Below are positions 35,147 to 45,709 of a stretch of DNA of 64,000 nucleotides, piece by piece (position 1 is the stretch's first letter; every line of letters starts with the position of its first letter). The stretch is from Vibrio sinaloensis DSM 21326 (GTDB taxonomy: Bacteria > Pseudomonadota > Gammaproteobacteria > Enterobacterales > Vibrionaceae). The notes below the pieces were generated by a model. It did not search any database and had not been told where the DNA came from. It saw only the letters and a list, made by a program, of their open reading frames with translations. Both the position numbers and the translations under genes were made by a program. Location: NCBI RefSeq assembly GCF_000189275.1, contig NZ_AEVT01000106.1:19846-83845 (forward strand), in the 5' to 3' direction.

Positions 35147-35815
35147 CTAATTGACGCTTACTCGCAACGCAGCACTAATTGCAAATGGCGTTAAGGTTAA
35201 TGCTCCCATAAACATTGCACCTAAAATTGCCAATTGCCCGTTATACGCAATTCCCAAAGACGCAGCATCAATCGCTGACGTCGCAAAAATCAAAATTGGA
35301 ATATACAGAGGCAACACTAACAAGCTCAGTAGCACGCCTCCTTTTTGTAACCCGACAGTTAACGCCACACCAATAGCGCCAATAAAACTCAATGTTGGTG
35401 TACCAATAAGCAAGGTCAATACAACCGCTAACCAAGTGTTGAAATCAAGAGACAACAAAATAGCCAATAACGGGCTAATCAGTATCAGCGGTAAACCTGT
35501 AAGTACCCAATGTGCGATGACTTTTGATATCACGACAACGGGTAATGGGACAGGCATTAACATCATTTGTTCCAAAGAACCATCTTGAAAATCGTCGCGA
35601 AACAAGCGCTCCAATGACAACAAAGCCGATAGCAAGGCTGCAACCCATACAATGCCTGCAGCTATACGTGCCAGAAGGTTGGGCTCAGGGCCAATACTCA
35701 ATGGAAACAGAGTAATCACGATGATGAAAAACCATAACGGGTTTAAGACGTCAGCTTGTCGGCGAAATGCAATCAACAGCTCACGACGCACAATGCTATT
35801 CATGATTCCTAACAT
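35147..35815 (-). CDS. ccmB: haem exporter permease CcmB
   Basis: This 222-residue protein has six predicted helices and conserved segments ADVLNPLWFFIIVITLFP and DFQDGSLEQMMLMP. It is the membrane subunit of the CcmAB ATPase that drives release of holo-CcmE. The ATG at 35815 follows the ccmA stop with one base between; an ATG four codons inside, after TTAGGA, is also possible. Confidence 0.95.
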   Translation of the reverse strand: MLGIMNSIVRRELLIAFRRQADVLNPLWFFIIVITLFPLSIGPEPNLLARIAAGIVWVAALLSALLSLERLFRDDFQDGSLEQMMLMPVPLPVVVISKVIAHWVLTGLPLILISPLLAILLSLDFNTWLAVVLTLLIGTPTLSFIGAIGVALTVGLQKGGVLLSLLVLPLYIPILIFATSAIDAASLGIAYNGQLAILGAMFMGALTLTPFAISAALRVSVN

Positions 35816-35816
35816 A

Positions 35817-36437
35817 TTATTCGCCCAGTTTTATTTTTCTAAGTTTCGGGTTATCAGTGAACATATCTTGGTGCGTAGTTAGAACCACAATACCACCTTG
35901 CTCTGCGTGGTTTAAAAATAACGATTCCAAAACTTTCACGCCTTGTTTGTCTATTGCTGTTAAGGGTTCATCTAGAATCCAAAGCTTGTGTTGACTTAAC
36001 CAAAGCCTTGCTAGAGCCACTCGTCTTTGCTGGCCCGCTGATAACTGCGCAACAGGCACATCTTCTCTGCCAGCCAAGCCCACTTTCGTCAAAGCGCTGT
36101 AAATCGTGTCTTTATCAACAGGAGATTTGGAGTGAACCGCAAGATAAAAGCGAAGGTTTTCGTAAGCCGTCAATTCACGCTTAACGCCAGTGGAGTGACC
36201 AAGAAACAGCAAATCTTCGTGAAAAGCATCTCTATTTGCTTCAATGTTTTCACCATTCCAGAATATTTCGCCGTTGTCGCGATCCCCTAACCCAGTGACG
36301 ATTCGTAGCAAGGTCGTTTTACCCGTACCATTTCGCCCTTCAATCTGGACAAGTTCACCAGAATCTATAGTAAAAGAGAGGGATTCGAAGAGAATTCTTT
36401 CATCTCGGATGGCTGTAAGCTGAGATACTTCTAACAT
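35817..36437 (-). CDS. ccmA: haem exporter ATPase CcmA
   Basis: This 206-residue ABC ATPase has Walker A GRNGTGKTTLLR, signature LSAGQQRRVALARLW, Walker B LWILDEPL and the switch His in VVLTTHQ. It powers the CcmABCD complex and is the first gene of the operon. The promoter must lie within 36438-36593; I see no strong Shine-Dalgarno. Confidence 0.96.
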   Translation of the reverse strand: MLEVSQLTAIRDERILFESLSFTIDSGELVQIEGRNGTGKTTLLRIVTGLGDRDNGEIFWNGENIEANRDAFHEDLLFLGHSTGVKRELTAYENLRFYLAVHSKSPVDKDTIYSALTKVGLAGREDVPVAQLSAGQQRRVALARLWLSQHKLWILDEPLTAIDKQGVKVLESLFLNHAEQGGIVVLTTHQDMFTDNPKLRKIKLGE

Positions 36438-36599
36438 GTTCGGTCACGACTAAAATTTTGAGGGGATATATTACCACAGCCAGTTAGGCACAACACAGCA
36501 ATAGACCTATACGAATCACGAAACTACGTAAGAATCTGTTAACAATTAAACATATAGTGACGTAACTACCACTAATTGGTTACATGAAGACATAAAAAA

Positions 36600-36617
36600 A
36601 GGTGCTCGAAAGCACCT
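36600..36617 (-). terminator. intrinsic terminator of the flhA-che operon
   Basis: AGGTGCT (36600-36606), loop CGAA, AGCACCT (36611-36617), followed on the minus strand by TTTTTTT. It marks the 3' end of the operon that begins at flhA. Confidence 0.9.
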
Positions 36618-36628
36618 TGTTCATTCTG

Positions 36629-37123
36629 TTATCTTCTAGCACGTCGTTGATGCGACTTAACTTTTTGCCTTTCAGGGCTACTCTCTAATGGAGGGACTTT
36701 CTCTTTGCCAGCGATCTTTTTTTGTAACGACATCATGAGCTCAGCTTCTGCCTTTGGCAGCTCGCACTCTTCTATCAGTTCATTCAGATCAGCGCCAAGT
36801 TGGACCATCTTACTGGCTCGAGAATAAAGTCGACCATCACTATCTTCTTGCTCTAGTTCGGTGATGCGTTCGTTCAAGTGCTGAATAATATCATGCTGCT
36901 CGCTCACTTTTTGGCCTAAGCCAACGACCACTGAGCGGACTTCGAGTAACTGCTTATTCGACTTTTGCAGCTCTTTATCTAAATGACGATTTTGCTGACG
37001 CATTTGGTCTGCGACTTTGGTTTGACCATTTTTCAGGCGCAACAAAGCAAGAACAAAAAGCAGTAAAACAAGTGCAACAGCTCCAGCAATCACTGGAGCA
37101 CTGGCGAATAAACTCTCATCCAT
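36629..37123 (-). CDS. DUF2802 membrane protein
   Basis: This 164-residue protein has one N-terminal membrane helix (about residues 9-28), a coiled coil (about 30-95) and a basic C-terminal tail (ERQKVKSHQRRARR). DUF2802 genes are commonly found at the end of polar-flagellar chemotaxis operons, but no function is established. The start overlaps the cheW stop by one base, so it is certainly cotranscribed. Confidence 0.82.
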   Translation of the reverse strand: MDESLFASAPVIAGAVALVLLLFVLALLRLKNGQTKVADQMRQQNRHLDKELQKSNKQLLEVRSVVVGLGQKVSEQHDIIQHLNERITELEQEDSDGRLYSRASKMVQLGADLNELIEECELPKAEAELMMSLQKKIAGKEKVPPLESSPERQKVKSHQRRARR

Positions 37124-37617
37124 TACAGGTGAGCCATCTCATCCCATTCTTCGTCTGTTAGCAGCTTGTTCAAATCAACTAGGATCAACAGCTTACCATC
37201 ACGGTTGCTAACACCTTGAATGAACTTCGCACTCTCATCTGTACCAACACTTGGTGTCGTGTCAATTTCAGAAGAACGCAAGTAAACCACTTCCGCTACG
37301 CTATCAACCAGAATACCAATCACTTGATGTTCTGACTCAATCACGATAATGCGGGTATTGTCAGTGATCTCACCTTCAATCAAGCCGAAGCGTGAACGAG
37401 TATCGATAACCGTTACTACATTACCACGTAAGTTAATAATACCCAGAACGTAGTCCGGCGCGCCTGGTACAGGAGCAATTTCAGTATAACGAAGAACTTC
37501 ACGCACCTGCATTACGTTGATGCCGTAAGTTTCTTCCTCAAGCTGGAACGTCACCCACTGAAGCACTTCGTCGTTAGACTGATCCTTTCTTACTTCTACT
37601 TCATTAGTTTGAGACAT
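37123..37617 (-). CDS. cheW: chemotaxis coupling protein CheW
   Basis: This 164-residue protein is a single CheW domain (VTFQLEEETYGINVMQVREV; APDYVLGIINLRGNVVTVID; VAEVVYL). It links MCP receptors to CheA in the signalling array. An acidic N-terminal extension of about 18 residues precedes the domain. It lies 37 bp after parP. Confidence 0.95.
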   Translation of the reverse strand: MSQTNEVEVRKDQSNDEVLQWVTFQLEEETYGINVMQVREVLRYTEIAPVPGAPDYVLGIINLRGNVVTVIDTRSRFGLIEGEITDNTRIIVIESEHQVIGILVDSVAEVVYLRSSEIDTTPSVGTDESAKFIQGVSNRDGKLLILVDLNKLLTDEEWDEMAHL

Positions 37618-37654
37618 ACCTATTCCTCTCTACGCCTAAATTGGCACTCATGTT

Positions 37655-38750
<1,096 letters not shown>

Positions 38751-38758
<8 letters not shown>

Positions 38759-39527
38759 CGATAGACAACCTCTCTAAGTAAATCAGAAGCTGTTTGTAAG
38801 CAAAGACACCTCGACTACCAGAGGCAAAATGTGAGACCGGCAAGTGCTTTAAGCTCGCATCGCGAAACTTAGTATCAATTGGCACGGCCGAAGACCACAC
38901 TTGACTTGGGTAATCCTTTTTCAATTGCTGAAGAGTTTGCAACGACGCCCGTGTTCGCTTGTCATACATAGTAGGGACGATGGTTACTTTAAATGCTTGT
39001 CCACGAGACTTCTGCATAATCGCTAAAGTCCTTACCATGCGTTCAAGGCCTTTCATAGCAAGAAACTCGGTTTGTACCGGTATCAAGATACGATCGCTTG
39101 CAGCCAGCGCATTGACCATCATCACACCTAATATCGGTGGACAGTCGATCAGCACATAGTCGTAACGTTGACGCAGCGCATTGAGTGCTCGCTTGAGGAT
39201 CAACCCCATGCCACTGCGATTACCCATCACGCGATCTAACGTAGCCAACGACATGTGAGCCGGAATAATGTCTATGCCTTCGATATCCGATTGCATGACA
39301 AGCGGCATCACACTTTGTTCGCTAAACTCTTTCAATTGGAATAAGTCAAACAAGCTCGCCGGAACGCTGTCCGAGTCATAACCCAAATACGTGGTCAAAG
39401 AAGCGTGCGGGTCGGTATCAACCAATAACACGCGCTTACCTTGTTTACTTAGCAAACCAGCAAGAGTAATGGTGGTCGTTGTTTTACCAACACCACCCTT
39501 TTGATTTGCTATGCTCCATACAATCAT
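38751..39527 (-). CDS. parC: ParA-like polar ATPase ParC
   Basis: This 258-residue MinD/ParA-type ATPase has the deviant Walker A QKGGVGKTTTT (K10 onward), the A' motif VDTDPHASLT and Walker B VLIDCPP. ParC places chemotaxis arrays at the flagellated pole and passes them to daughter cells. It lies in the che operon between cheB and parP, the standard Vibrio arrangement. It is unrelated to topoisomerase IV ParC. Confidence 0.93.
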
Positions 39528-39536
39528 GTTTGACCT

Positions 39537-40658
39537 CTATGCTAGACCTACTTCGACTAACATACGCTCAGCAATCCTATCCAACGGTAAGTCTTCGGTA
39601 GAAATCCCTGCTTTGGCAACCGCTTGAGGCATACCGTAAACAACGCAGCTTTCTTCATCCTGAGCCCAGATCGTAGCGCCAACACCTTTAAGCATACGAG
39701 CGCCCTCTCGACCATCGGCTCCCATACCAGTAAGCACCATAGACAAAACTTGGTCCGCATATATTTTAGCGGCGCTGCCGAATGTCACATCAACACATGG
39801 CTTGTAGTTCATCCGTTCGCCACCATCGATAATTCGCAGTTTCGCGGAACCAGGACGACCATCGATCATCATTTGCTTTCCACCAGGTGCCAGATAAGCG
39901 ACACCCGGTTTTAACACATCCCCATCTTCCGCTTCTTTCACTTGGATCTTACACAGTGAATTCAATCTGCTGGCGAATGCTGCAGTAAATGTCGCAGGCA
40001 TATGCTGAATAAGCACAATAGGATGCGGGTAGTTCGCAGGTAACTTAGTCAATATTTTCTGCAACGCAACTGGACCGCCTGTCGAAGTACCAATCGCTGT
40101 TAACTGGTATTTTTTACCAGACGCTTTAAACCTAGTCGCTGTTTTTGGTTTTGCGGGTGCCGGCGTTGTAGAGCGCGGCTGCAAAGTACTTCGAGTTGGA
40201 GTACTTGGTGCAGTTCGGGTTGCTGGGCTCGGTGTTATCGGTGTACGACGTAAGAATGCACGTTTTGACGCGATTTGAATGACACGTTGCTGCAGCAAAC
40301 TCACCGCTTCATCACGGTTACGGGCAATATCCTCGAATTTCTTCGGTAGGAAATCTAAAGCACCTGCATCTAGGGCATCTAGGGTTGCTTTTGCGCCATC
40401 GTGAGTCAGCGAAGAGAACATGAGAATTGGAATCGGAGACTTCGCCATGATTTCACGGACGGCGGTGATTCCGTCCATGACTGGCATCTCAATATCCATG
40501 GTAATGACATCGGGCTTAATTTTAAGCGCTTTCTCGACGGCTTCCTTACCATTGGTTGCAACATCAACGACTTCAAGCTTCGCCTCTGAGTTGATGATTT
40601 CACTCACTCTGCGACGGAAGAAACTAGAATCGTCGACAACTAATACTTTGATCGCCAT
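39537..40658 (-). CDS. cheB: protein-glutamate methylesterase CheB
   Basis: This 373-residue protein has an N-terminal receiver domain (LVVDDSSFFRRR, phospho-acceptor D55 in VITMDIEMPV), a Pro/Thr-rich linker (about 143-172) and a C-terminal methylesterase with the Ser of GTSTGGPVAL, the His of LIQHMP and the Asp of GMGADG. It demethylates receptors during adaptation. Confidence 0.96.
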   Translation of the reverse strand: MAIKVLVVDDSSFFRRRVSEIINSEAKLEVVDVATNGKEAVEKALKIKPDVITMDIEMPVMDGITAVREIMAKSPIPILMFSSLTHDGAKATLDALDAGALDFLPKKFEDIARNRDEAVSLLQQRVIQIASKRAFLRRTPITPSPATRTAPSTPTRSTLQPRSTTPAPAKPKTATRFKASGKKYQLTAIGTSTGGPVALQKILTKLPANYPHPIVLIQHMPATFTAAFASRLNSLCKIQVKEAEDGDVLKPGVAYLAPGGKQMMIDGRPGSAKLRIIDGGERMNYKPCVDVTFGSAAKIYADQVLSMVLTGMGADGREGARMLKGVGATIWAQDEESCVVYGMPQAVAKAGISTEDLPLDRIAERMLVEVGLA

Positions 40659-40681
40659 ATATTTCCTTTTATAGCTCGCGA

Positions 40682-42904
40682 CTAGATTCTAGAAGCAGCA
40701 GCATACTGCTTAAGCAAATCAGGCACATCTAAAATTAGCGCGATATGACCATCACTGGTGATGGTTGCACCAGCCATACCCGGAGTACCTTGTAATAGGT
40801 TATCCAGTGGCTTGATGACGACTTCTTCTTGACCAATGAGTGTGTCTACCACAAAGCCTACGCGTTGACTGCCTATTTGAACAATCACTACGTGACCATG
40901 CCCCTTACGCAACTCCACTTGACCCGCTTGTGGAGCAAGCCAGTTTTGTAAGTAGAACAACGGAATCGACTTTTCACGAACGATAATTGTCAGCTGACCA
41001 TCGACCACGTTGGTACGGCTAAGGTCTAGATGGAAGATTTCATTCACGCTGGCCAAAGGTAATGCGAATGGGTGACCGGCAACACCGACCATTAGTGTTG
41101 GCAAGATTGCCAAAGTCAGAGGCACTTTGATGGTGATCTTTGTGCCCTTACCCATTTCAGAGTCGATATCGATCGAACCGTTCAAGGTGTTGATTGCTGT
41201 TTTCACAACATCCATACCTACACCACGACCGGAAATATCAGAAATCTGTTCTTTACTAGAGAAACCCGGCATAAAGATAAGGTTGAAACACTCTTTATTG
41301 GTCAAACGTGATGCTGCATCTTCGTCCATAATGCCACGTTTAACGGCAATGCCTCGTAGCTTGTCAGGGTCCATACCGCCGCCATCATCAACGATAGCCA
41401 ATTCAATATGGTCACCTTCTTGTGCTGCAGAAAGAATGACTTTACCTGTTCTAGACTTTCCAGACGCAACACGTGCATCAGGCATCTCAATACCGTGGTC
41501 AACCGAGTTACGCACTAAGTGAATCAATGGATCCGCTAGCGCTTCAACTAGGTTTTTATCTAGATCAGTGTCTTCTCCACGCATTTCAAGCGTGATGTCT
41601 TTGTTTAGACTACGCGCCAAATCACGAACAACTCGTGGGAAGCGGCCAAATACTTTCTTGATTGGCTGCATGCGCGTTTTCATTACCGCACCTTGCAGAT
41701 CAGCCGTAACAACATCTAGGTTAGCAACCGCTTTCGACATTTCTTCATCGTTGCTGTTCAGCCCTAAGCTGAGTAAGCGGTTACGCACTAGTACCAACTC
41801 ACCAACCATGTTCATGATGGTATCCAGGGTAGAGGTATCAACACGCACCGTTGCTTCTGCTTGAGGTTTCTTAGCTTGTGTTGCCACTTCTTTTTTCGCT
41901 GCAGCTTTTTCTGGTACAGGTGCAGGAGCAGATTTAGCCGCAGGTTGCGCTGCTGGTTTGGCAGCGGCAACTGGTGCTGGCTTTTCTACAACTGGAGTAG
42001 GATTAGCAGCGGCAGGTTTTGTTGCAGCGTCTAGCTCTTCAACAGAAGGACCCTTACCTGAACCATGAAGCTCATCCAGTAACTTTTCAAACTCAGCATC
42101 TGTCATCAAATCACTGTCACCCGCCGCAGCAGAAGGTGTAGGAGAAGGTGGCGGCGGAGGTGGAGGTGTGACAGCAGCAGGCTCTGACTCACCCGGTGCC
42201 TTGCCTACACCATGAAGTTCATCAAGCAACTTCTCGAATTCGTCGTCGGTGATATCACCACTCATATCCGCAGCGGGTTGAACTGGAGGCGGAGTGGGAG
42301 CAGACGGTGCTGACGGCTCCGCGGCGCCTGGCGCACTGCCTTTACCATGCAGCTCATCGAGCAGCTTCTCAAACTCATCTTGAGTAATTTCATCAATTGA
42401 ATTTGCAGAAACGTCGGCACTTGGCTCAGGAGTCGGAGCGGCAACAGGTTCTTCAATAACAGGTTCAGGTTCTGCAACGGGCGCTGGAGCTTCAGCCACA
42501 GCTTCGTCTTCTGACTCCGGCTTACTTAGACGATGCAGTTCATCCAACAATGACTGTTCAGCACGAGGAAGTTCTTCTCTTTCTTGCACAGCTTGGAACT
42601 GTTCGTTAACAGTATCCAAAGCTTGAAGCATCGTATCCATCAAACCTGCGTTCACTGAACGTTGGCCATTACGCAGAATATCGAACACGTTTTCTGCACC
42701 GTGACAGGTATCTACCAGCTCAGTGAGTGCTAGGAAGCCAGCCCCACCTTTGACAGTATGGAAGCCACGGAAAATGGCGTTCAATAGATCTTTGTCATCA
42801 GGATTGTTTTCCAGCTCTACCAACTGCTCAGAAAGAAGCTCGAGAATTTCGCCTGCTTCAACTAAAAAGTCCTGAAGAATATCTTCGTCTAAATCGTAGC
42901 TCAT
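40682..42904 (-). CDS. cheA: chemotaxis histidine kinase CheA
   Basis: This 740-residue kinase has the P1 Hpt domain (phospho-His49 in FRGFHTVKGGAGF), a long Pro/Ala-rich linker (about 130-355), the P3 dimerisation and P4 ATPase domains (HLVRNSVDHGIE; DDGGGMDP; SGRGVGMDVV) and the CheW-like P5. The linker contains three copies of EFEKLLDELHG (residues 177-187, 222-232, 271-281). This region corresponds to the LID segment reported to bind ParP in vibrios. No canonical P2 CheY-binding domain is obvious. Confidence 0.96.
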   Translation of the reverse strand: MSYDLDEDILQDFLVEAGEILELLSEQLVELENNPDDKDLLNAIFRGFHTVKGGAGFLALTELVDTCHGAENVFDILRNGQRSVNAGLMDTMLQALDTVNEQFQAVQEREELPRAEQSLLDELHRLSKPESEDEAVAEAPAPVAEPEPVIEEPVAAPTPEPSADVSANSIDEITQDEFEKLLDELHGKGSAPGAAEPSAPSAPTPPPVQPAADMSGDITDDEFEKLLDELHGVGKAPGESEPAAVTPPPPPPPSPTPSAAAGDSDLMTDAEFEKLLDELHGSGKGPSVEELDAATKPAAANPTPVVEKPAPVAAAKPAAQPAAKSAPAPVPEKAAAKKEVATQAKKPQAEATVRVDTSTLDTIMNMVGELVLVRNRLLSLGLNSNDEEMSKAVANLDVVTADLQGAVMKTRMQPIKKVFGRFPRVVRDLARSLNKDITLEMRGEDTDLDKNLVEALADPLIHLVRNSVDHGIEMPDARVASGKSRTGKVILSAAQEGDHIELAIVDDGGGMDPDKLRGIAVKRGIMDEDAASRLTNKECFNLIFMPGFSSKEQISDISGRGVGMDVVKTAINTLNGSIDIDSEMGKGTKITIKVPLTLAILPTLMVGVAGHPFALPLASVNEIFHLDLSRTNVVDGQLTIIVREKSIPLFYLQNWLAPQAGQVELRKGHGHVVIVQIGSQRVGFVVDTLIGQEEVVIKPLDNLLQGTPGMAGATITSDGHIALILDVPDLLKQYAAASRI

Positions 42905-42913
42905 ATGTTACCT

Positions 42914-43633
42914 CTAAAACCCAAGACTCGAGAGTAAGTCATCGACTTCGTCTTGTGATGAAACGGCATCATCCCTTTCTTGAGGGTTTAGTATCGGACC
43001 TTCTGGGTCCGTCGATGCTTTCTTCTTGTTATCTGAACTTTCATCCATTTGGCCGTTACTAAACGCCGTTAGGATTTCGACTAACCTGCCTTCCACTTCG
43101 TTAACCAAAGTGATCACACGAGAGATGATTTGACCCGTTAAGTCTTGGAAGTCCTGAGCCATTAGAATCTCGGTCAGTTGACCGCGTAACTCAGAGCTGT
43201 CCCCTTCCACCTGACTGAGAAGATCGTCAATGCGATGACACAAGGCTTTGAATTCAGCAAGGTCAATGCGCCCATGCATCAGTTCATTCCATTGGGGACG
43301 CACTTTGAGTAAACCTTCATGCAGGTTGTCTGCTATCGGCATACAGCGGTCTACTGCATCCATGGTTTTATTCGCAGCGACTTCCGTTTTATCAATAACG
43401 TATTGAAGGCGATCCCTTGCATCTGGGATTTCGTCATTGGCAATTACGGTCATGCGCTCATCGAGTGTGAACTGCTTGATAGACTCATGAAGATCACGAG
43501 TCAACTCACCTATCTCTTGCAGCATAGGATTTGAAGCGTTCTCATAGATCTCTTTAACAAGTGCATCGGCTTGCTGCTGCTGTTCACTTTCTAACAGCTC
43601 AACGAGATGTTTTGCCTGTTCTAATGAAATCAT
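42914..43633 (-). CDS. cheZ: CheY-P phosphatase CheZ
   Basis: This 239-residue protein is mostly a long helical hairpin with the catalytic region LMAQDFQDLTGQIISRV (the Gln of QDLTGQ). The C-terminal CheY-binding tail is DEVDDLLSSLGF. It dephosphorylates CheY-P to end tumble/reversal signals. A flexible acidic linker (about 195-225) joins core and tail. Confidence 0.95.
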   Translation of the reverse strand: MISLEQAKHLVELLESEQQQQADALVKEIYENASNPMLQEIGELTRDLHESIKQFTLDERMTVIANDEIPDARDRLQYVIDKTEVAANKTMDAVDRCMPIADNLHEGLLKVRPQWNELMHGRIDLAEFKALCHRIDDLLSQVEGDSSELRGQLTEILMAQDFQDLTGQIISRVITLVNEVEGRLVEILTAFSNGQMDESSDNKKKASTDPEGPILNPQERDDAVSSQDEVDDLLSSLGF

Positions 43634-43669
43634 TCTAAATTGGCCTTTAGCGCCATCAGTCTTAACGAC

Positions 43670-44062
43670 TTATAAACGCTCAAAAATTTTGTCTAGTTTT
43701 TCTTTTAGCGTAGCTGCTGTAAACGGCTTAACAATGTAACCGTTAACACCCGCTTGAGCCGCTTCGATGATTTGCTCGCGTTTTGCTTCAGCAGTGATCA
43801 TTAGCACAGGCAGATGTTTTAGTTCATCGTCGGCACGGATATGCTTAAGCAAGTCGATACCTTGCATGCCTGGCATATTCCAGTCTGTTACAACAAAGTC
43901 GAACTCACCTTTCTTAAGCATAGGTAACGCCGTTAAGCCATCATCAGCTTCTTGGGTGTTGTTGAAACCCAAGTCGCGAAGTAGGTTCTTAACGATACGG
44001 CGCATTGTTGAGAAATCATCAACAATAAGGATTTTCATATTTTTATTCAAAATTGCCTCCAC
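43670..44062 (-). CDS. cheY: chemotaxis response regulator CheY
   Basis: The start is taken as GTG 44062, giving 130 residues beginning MEAILNKNMKILIVDD, the form I recall for V. cholerae CheY3; a TTG five codons on, 5 bp after GGAGG, and the ATG at 44038 are alternatives. Phospho-acceptor D60 lies in DFVVTDWNMPG, with the Thr of MITAEA and Lys of IVKPF. It binds the flagellar switch when phosphorylated. The open frame extends upstream into fliA, but that part is not conserved. Confidence 0.93.
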   Translation of the reverse strand: MEAILNKNMKILIVDDFSTMRRIVKNLLRDLGFNNTQEADDGLTALPMLKKGEFDFVVTDWNMPGMQGIDLLKHIRADDELKHLPVLMITAEAKREQIIEAAQAGVNGYIVKPFTAATLKEKLDKIFERL

Positions 44063-44081
44063 TGAGTTCGAGATCAGTGTT

Positions 44082-44819
44082 TTACTCATTATTTGTCCAT
44101 GCACTTAACTTAGTGCGTAGACGCTGCATTGATTGACTTAAGATTTGACTGACGCGTGATTCGCTTACACCAATCACATCGCCGATTTCCTTTAAGTTTA
44201 ACTCTTCATCGTAATAAAGCGAAAGTACTAGAGCTTCTCGTTCTGGCAAAGCTTTGATCGAATCGACTAAAGCTTTACGAAAATACTCGTCTGCAACCCC
44301 TTGAAAAGGTGTATTTGCTTCATCGTCGTCTTCCGGCGATATTACATCTTCCGATACGCCCAGATCTTCGATCCCTACTAAGCGGGAACAATTGATGTCG
44401 GCCAGAGCGCTATGATACTGCGCCAAACTCATCCCTAAGTGCTGCGCGACTTCTGCATCGGTAGGATCACGATTCAGTTCCCCTTCAAGAACTGAAATAG
44501 CTTGGCTGATCTCTCGATTATGTTTATGGACAGAACGAGGAACCCAATCCCCGCGCCGAATGTCATCGAGCATCGCACCTCGGATACGAATACCGGCATA
44601 AGTCTCGAAGCTAGCGCCTTTACTACCATCGTAGTTTTTTTGCGCTTCTAGCAAACCGATCATGCCCGCTTGAATAAGGTCTTCAACCTGAACACTTGGC
44701 GGAAGCCTGCCAAGTAAATGGTGAGCAATACGCTTCACCAACACCGAGTACTTTTCGAGAAAAGCACGCTGGCTGTTTTGGTTTGCATATTGGTCATAGG
44801 TCAGGGCCTTATTCACCAA
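44082..44819 (-). CDS. fliA: flagellar sigma factor FliA (sigma-28)
   Basis: This 245-residue protein has sigma regions 2 (LIQAGMIGLLEAQKNYD; FETYAGIRIRGAMLDDIR), 3 and 4 (LNLKEIGDVIGVSESRVSQI). It directs late flagellar and chemotaxis genes and is inhibited by FlgM. Its start overlaps flhG by 11 bp. The length equals that of other Vibrio FliA proteins. Confidence 0.96.
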   Translation of the reverse strand: MVNKALTYDQYANQNSQRAFLEKYSVLVKRIAHHLLGRLPPSVQVEDLIQAGMIGLLEAQKNYDGSKGASFETYAGIRIRGAMLDDIRRGDWVPRSVHKHNREISQAISVLEGELNRDPTDAEVAQHLGMSLAQYHSALADINCSRLVGIEDLGVSEDVISPEDDDEANTPFQGVADEYFRKALVDSIKALPEREALVLSLYYDEELNLKEIGDVIGVSESRVSQILSQSMQRLRTKLSAWTNNE

Positions 44820-45696
44820 ATGGTTCCTCTAGCATTTCTGTTCTATTTAGTAAGCGTTCTACAAAAAACTCAAGGTGTCCACTTGGCGTTTTAGGAATTG
44901 GCCAAGTAAGTGCTTTATTCGCTAATGAACCAATCGCTAATGCGGCTGGAGAGCGAGGGAAAGCATCGACAACAATCTTTTGTTTCTTAACGGCTTGTCG
45001 AACTTTATCATCTAATGGAATACATGCTACGAGCTCAAGGCTAACATTCAAGAATCGCTCTGTGACCAATGTCAATTTTGCGAACAATTCTCTGCCTTCT
45101 CGATAGCTTCTGACCATATTTGCAACGATTTTAAAGCGCTGCACTTGATGCTCCTTACTCAACAACTTGATTAAGGCATATGCATCAGTGATCGATGTAG
45201 GTTCATCACACACGACTACCACAACGTCTTGGGCAGCACGTGAAAAGCTGACTACCATATCAGATATACCAGCGGCCGTATCAATTAATAATACGTCCAT
45301 TTCATCTTCAAGACTACCGAAAGCTCGGATCAAACCGACGTGTTGAGCATGGGTTAGCTCTGTCATTGATTGAGTTCCCGATGTCGCTGGGATAATTTTT
45401 ATACCGTGTGGACCTTCGACAATCGCATCTTTCAGATCGCATTCGCCAGCCAGCACATGGCCAAGATTTCGTTTAGGTCGAATTCCTAGCATGACATCGA
45501 CGTTCGCTAGGCCTAAATCAGCATCAAGGACCATTACTTTTTGCCCTTGACGAGCCATACAAATCGCCATACCCAATGTCACATTGGATTTACCAACGCC
45601 ACCTTTACCACCCGTGACAGATATGACCTTAGTTAAAGAAGGTTGTGTTAAGCGGCGTAGCCCGCTTGCTTGGTCTTGTATCATATTATTTGTCAT
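44809..45696 (-). CDS. flhG: flagellar number regulator FlhG
   Basis: The start at 45696 (MTNNMIQDQASGLRRL) matches the family; an in-frame ATG at 45753 lies inside flhF. The 295-residue MinD-like ATPase has P-loop TGGKGGVGKSN (residues 28-38) and the FlhG N-terminal DQASGLR activator helix that stimulates FlhF. It limits polar flagella to one. No good Shine-Dalgarno is seen, and the gene starts 13 bp after flhF. Confidence 0.93.
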   Translation of the reverse strand: MTNNMIQDQASGLRRLTQPSLTKVISVTGGKGGVGKSNVTLGMAICMARQGQKVMVLDADLGLANVDVMLGIRPKRNLGHVLAGECDLKDAIVEGPHGIKIIPATSGTQSMTELTHAQHVGLIRAFGSLEDEMDVLLIDTAAGISDMVVSFSRAAQDVVVVVCDEPTSITDAYALIKLLSKEHQVQRFKIVANMVRSYREGRELFAKLTLVTERFLNVSLELVACIPLDDKVRQAVKKQKIVVDAFPRSPAALAIGSLANKALTWPIPKTPSGHLEFFVERLLNRTEMLEEPFGE

Positions 45697-45709
45697 AATC
45701 GTCCGCCGC

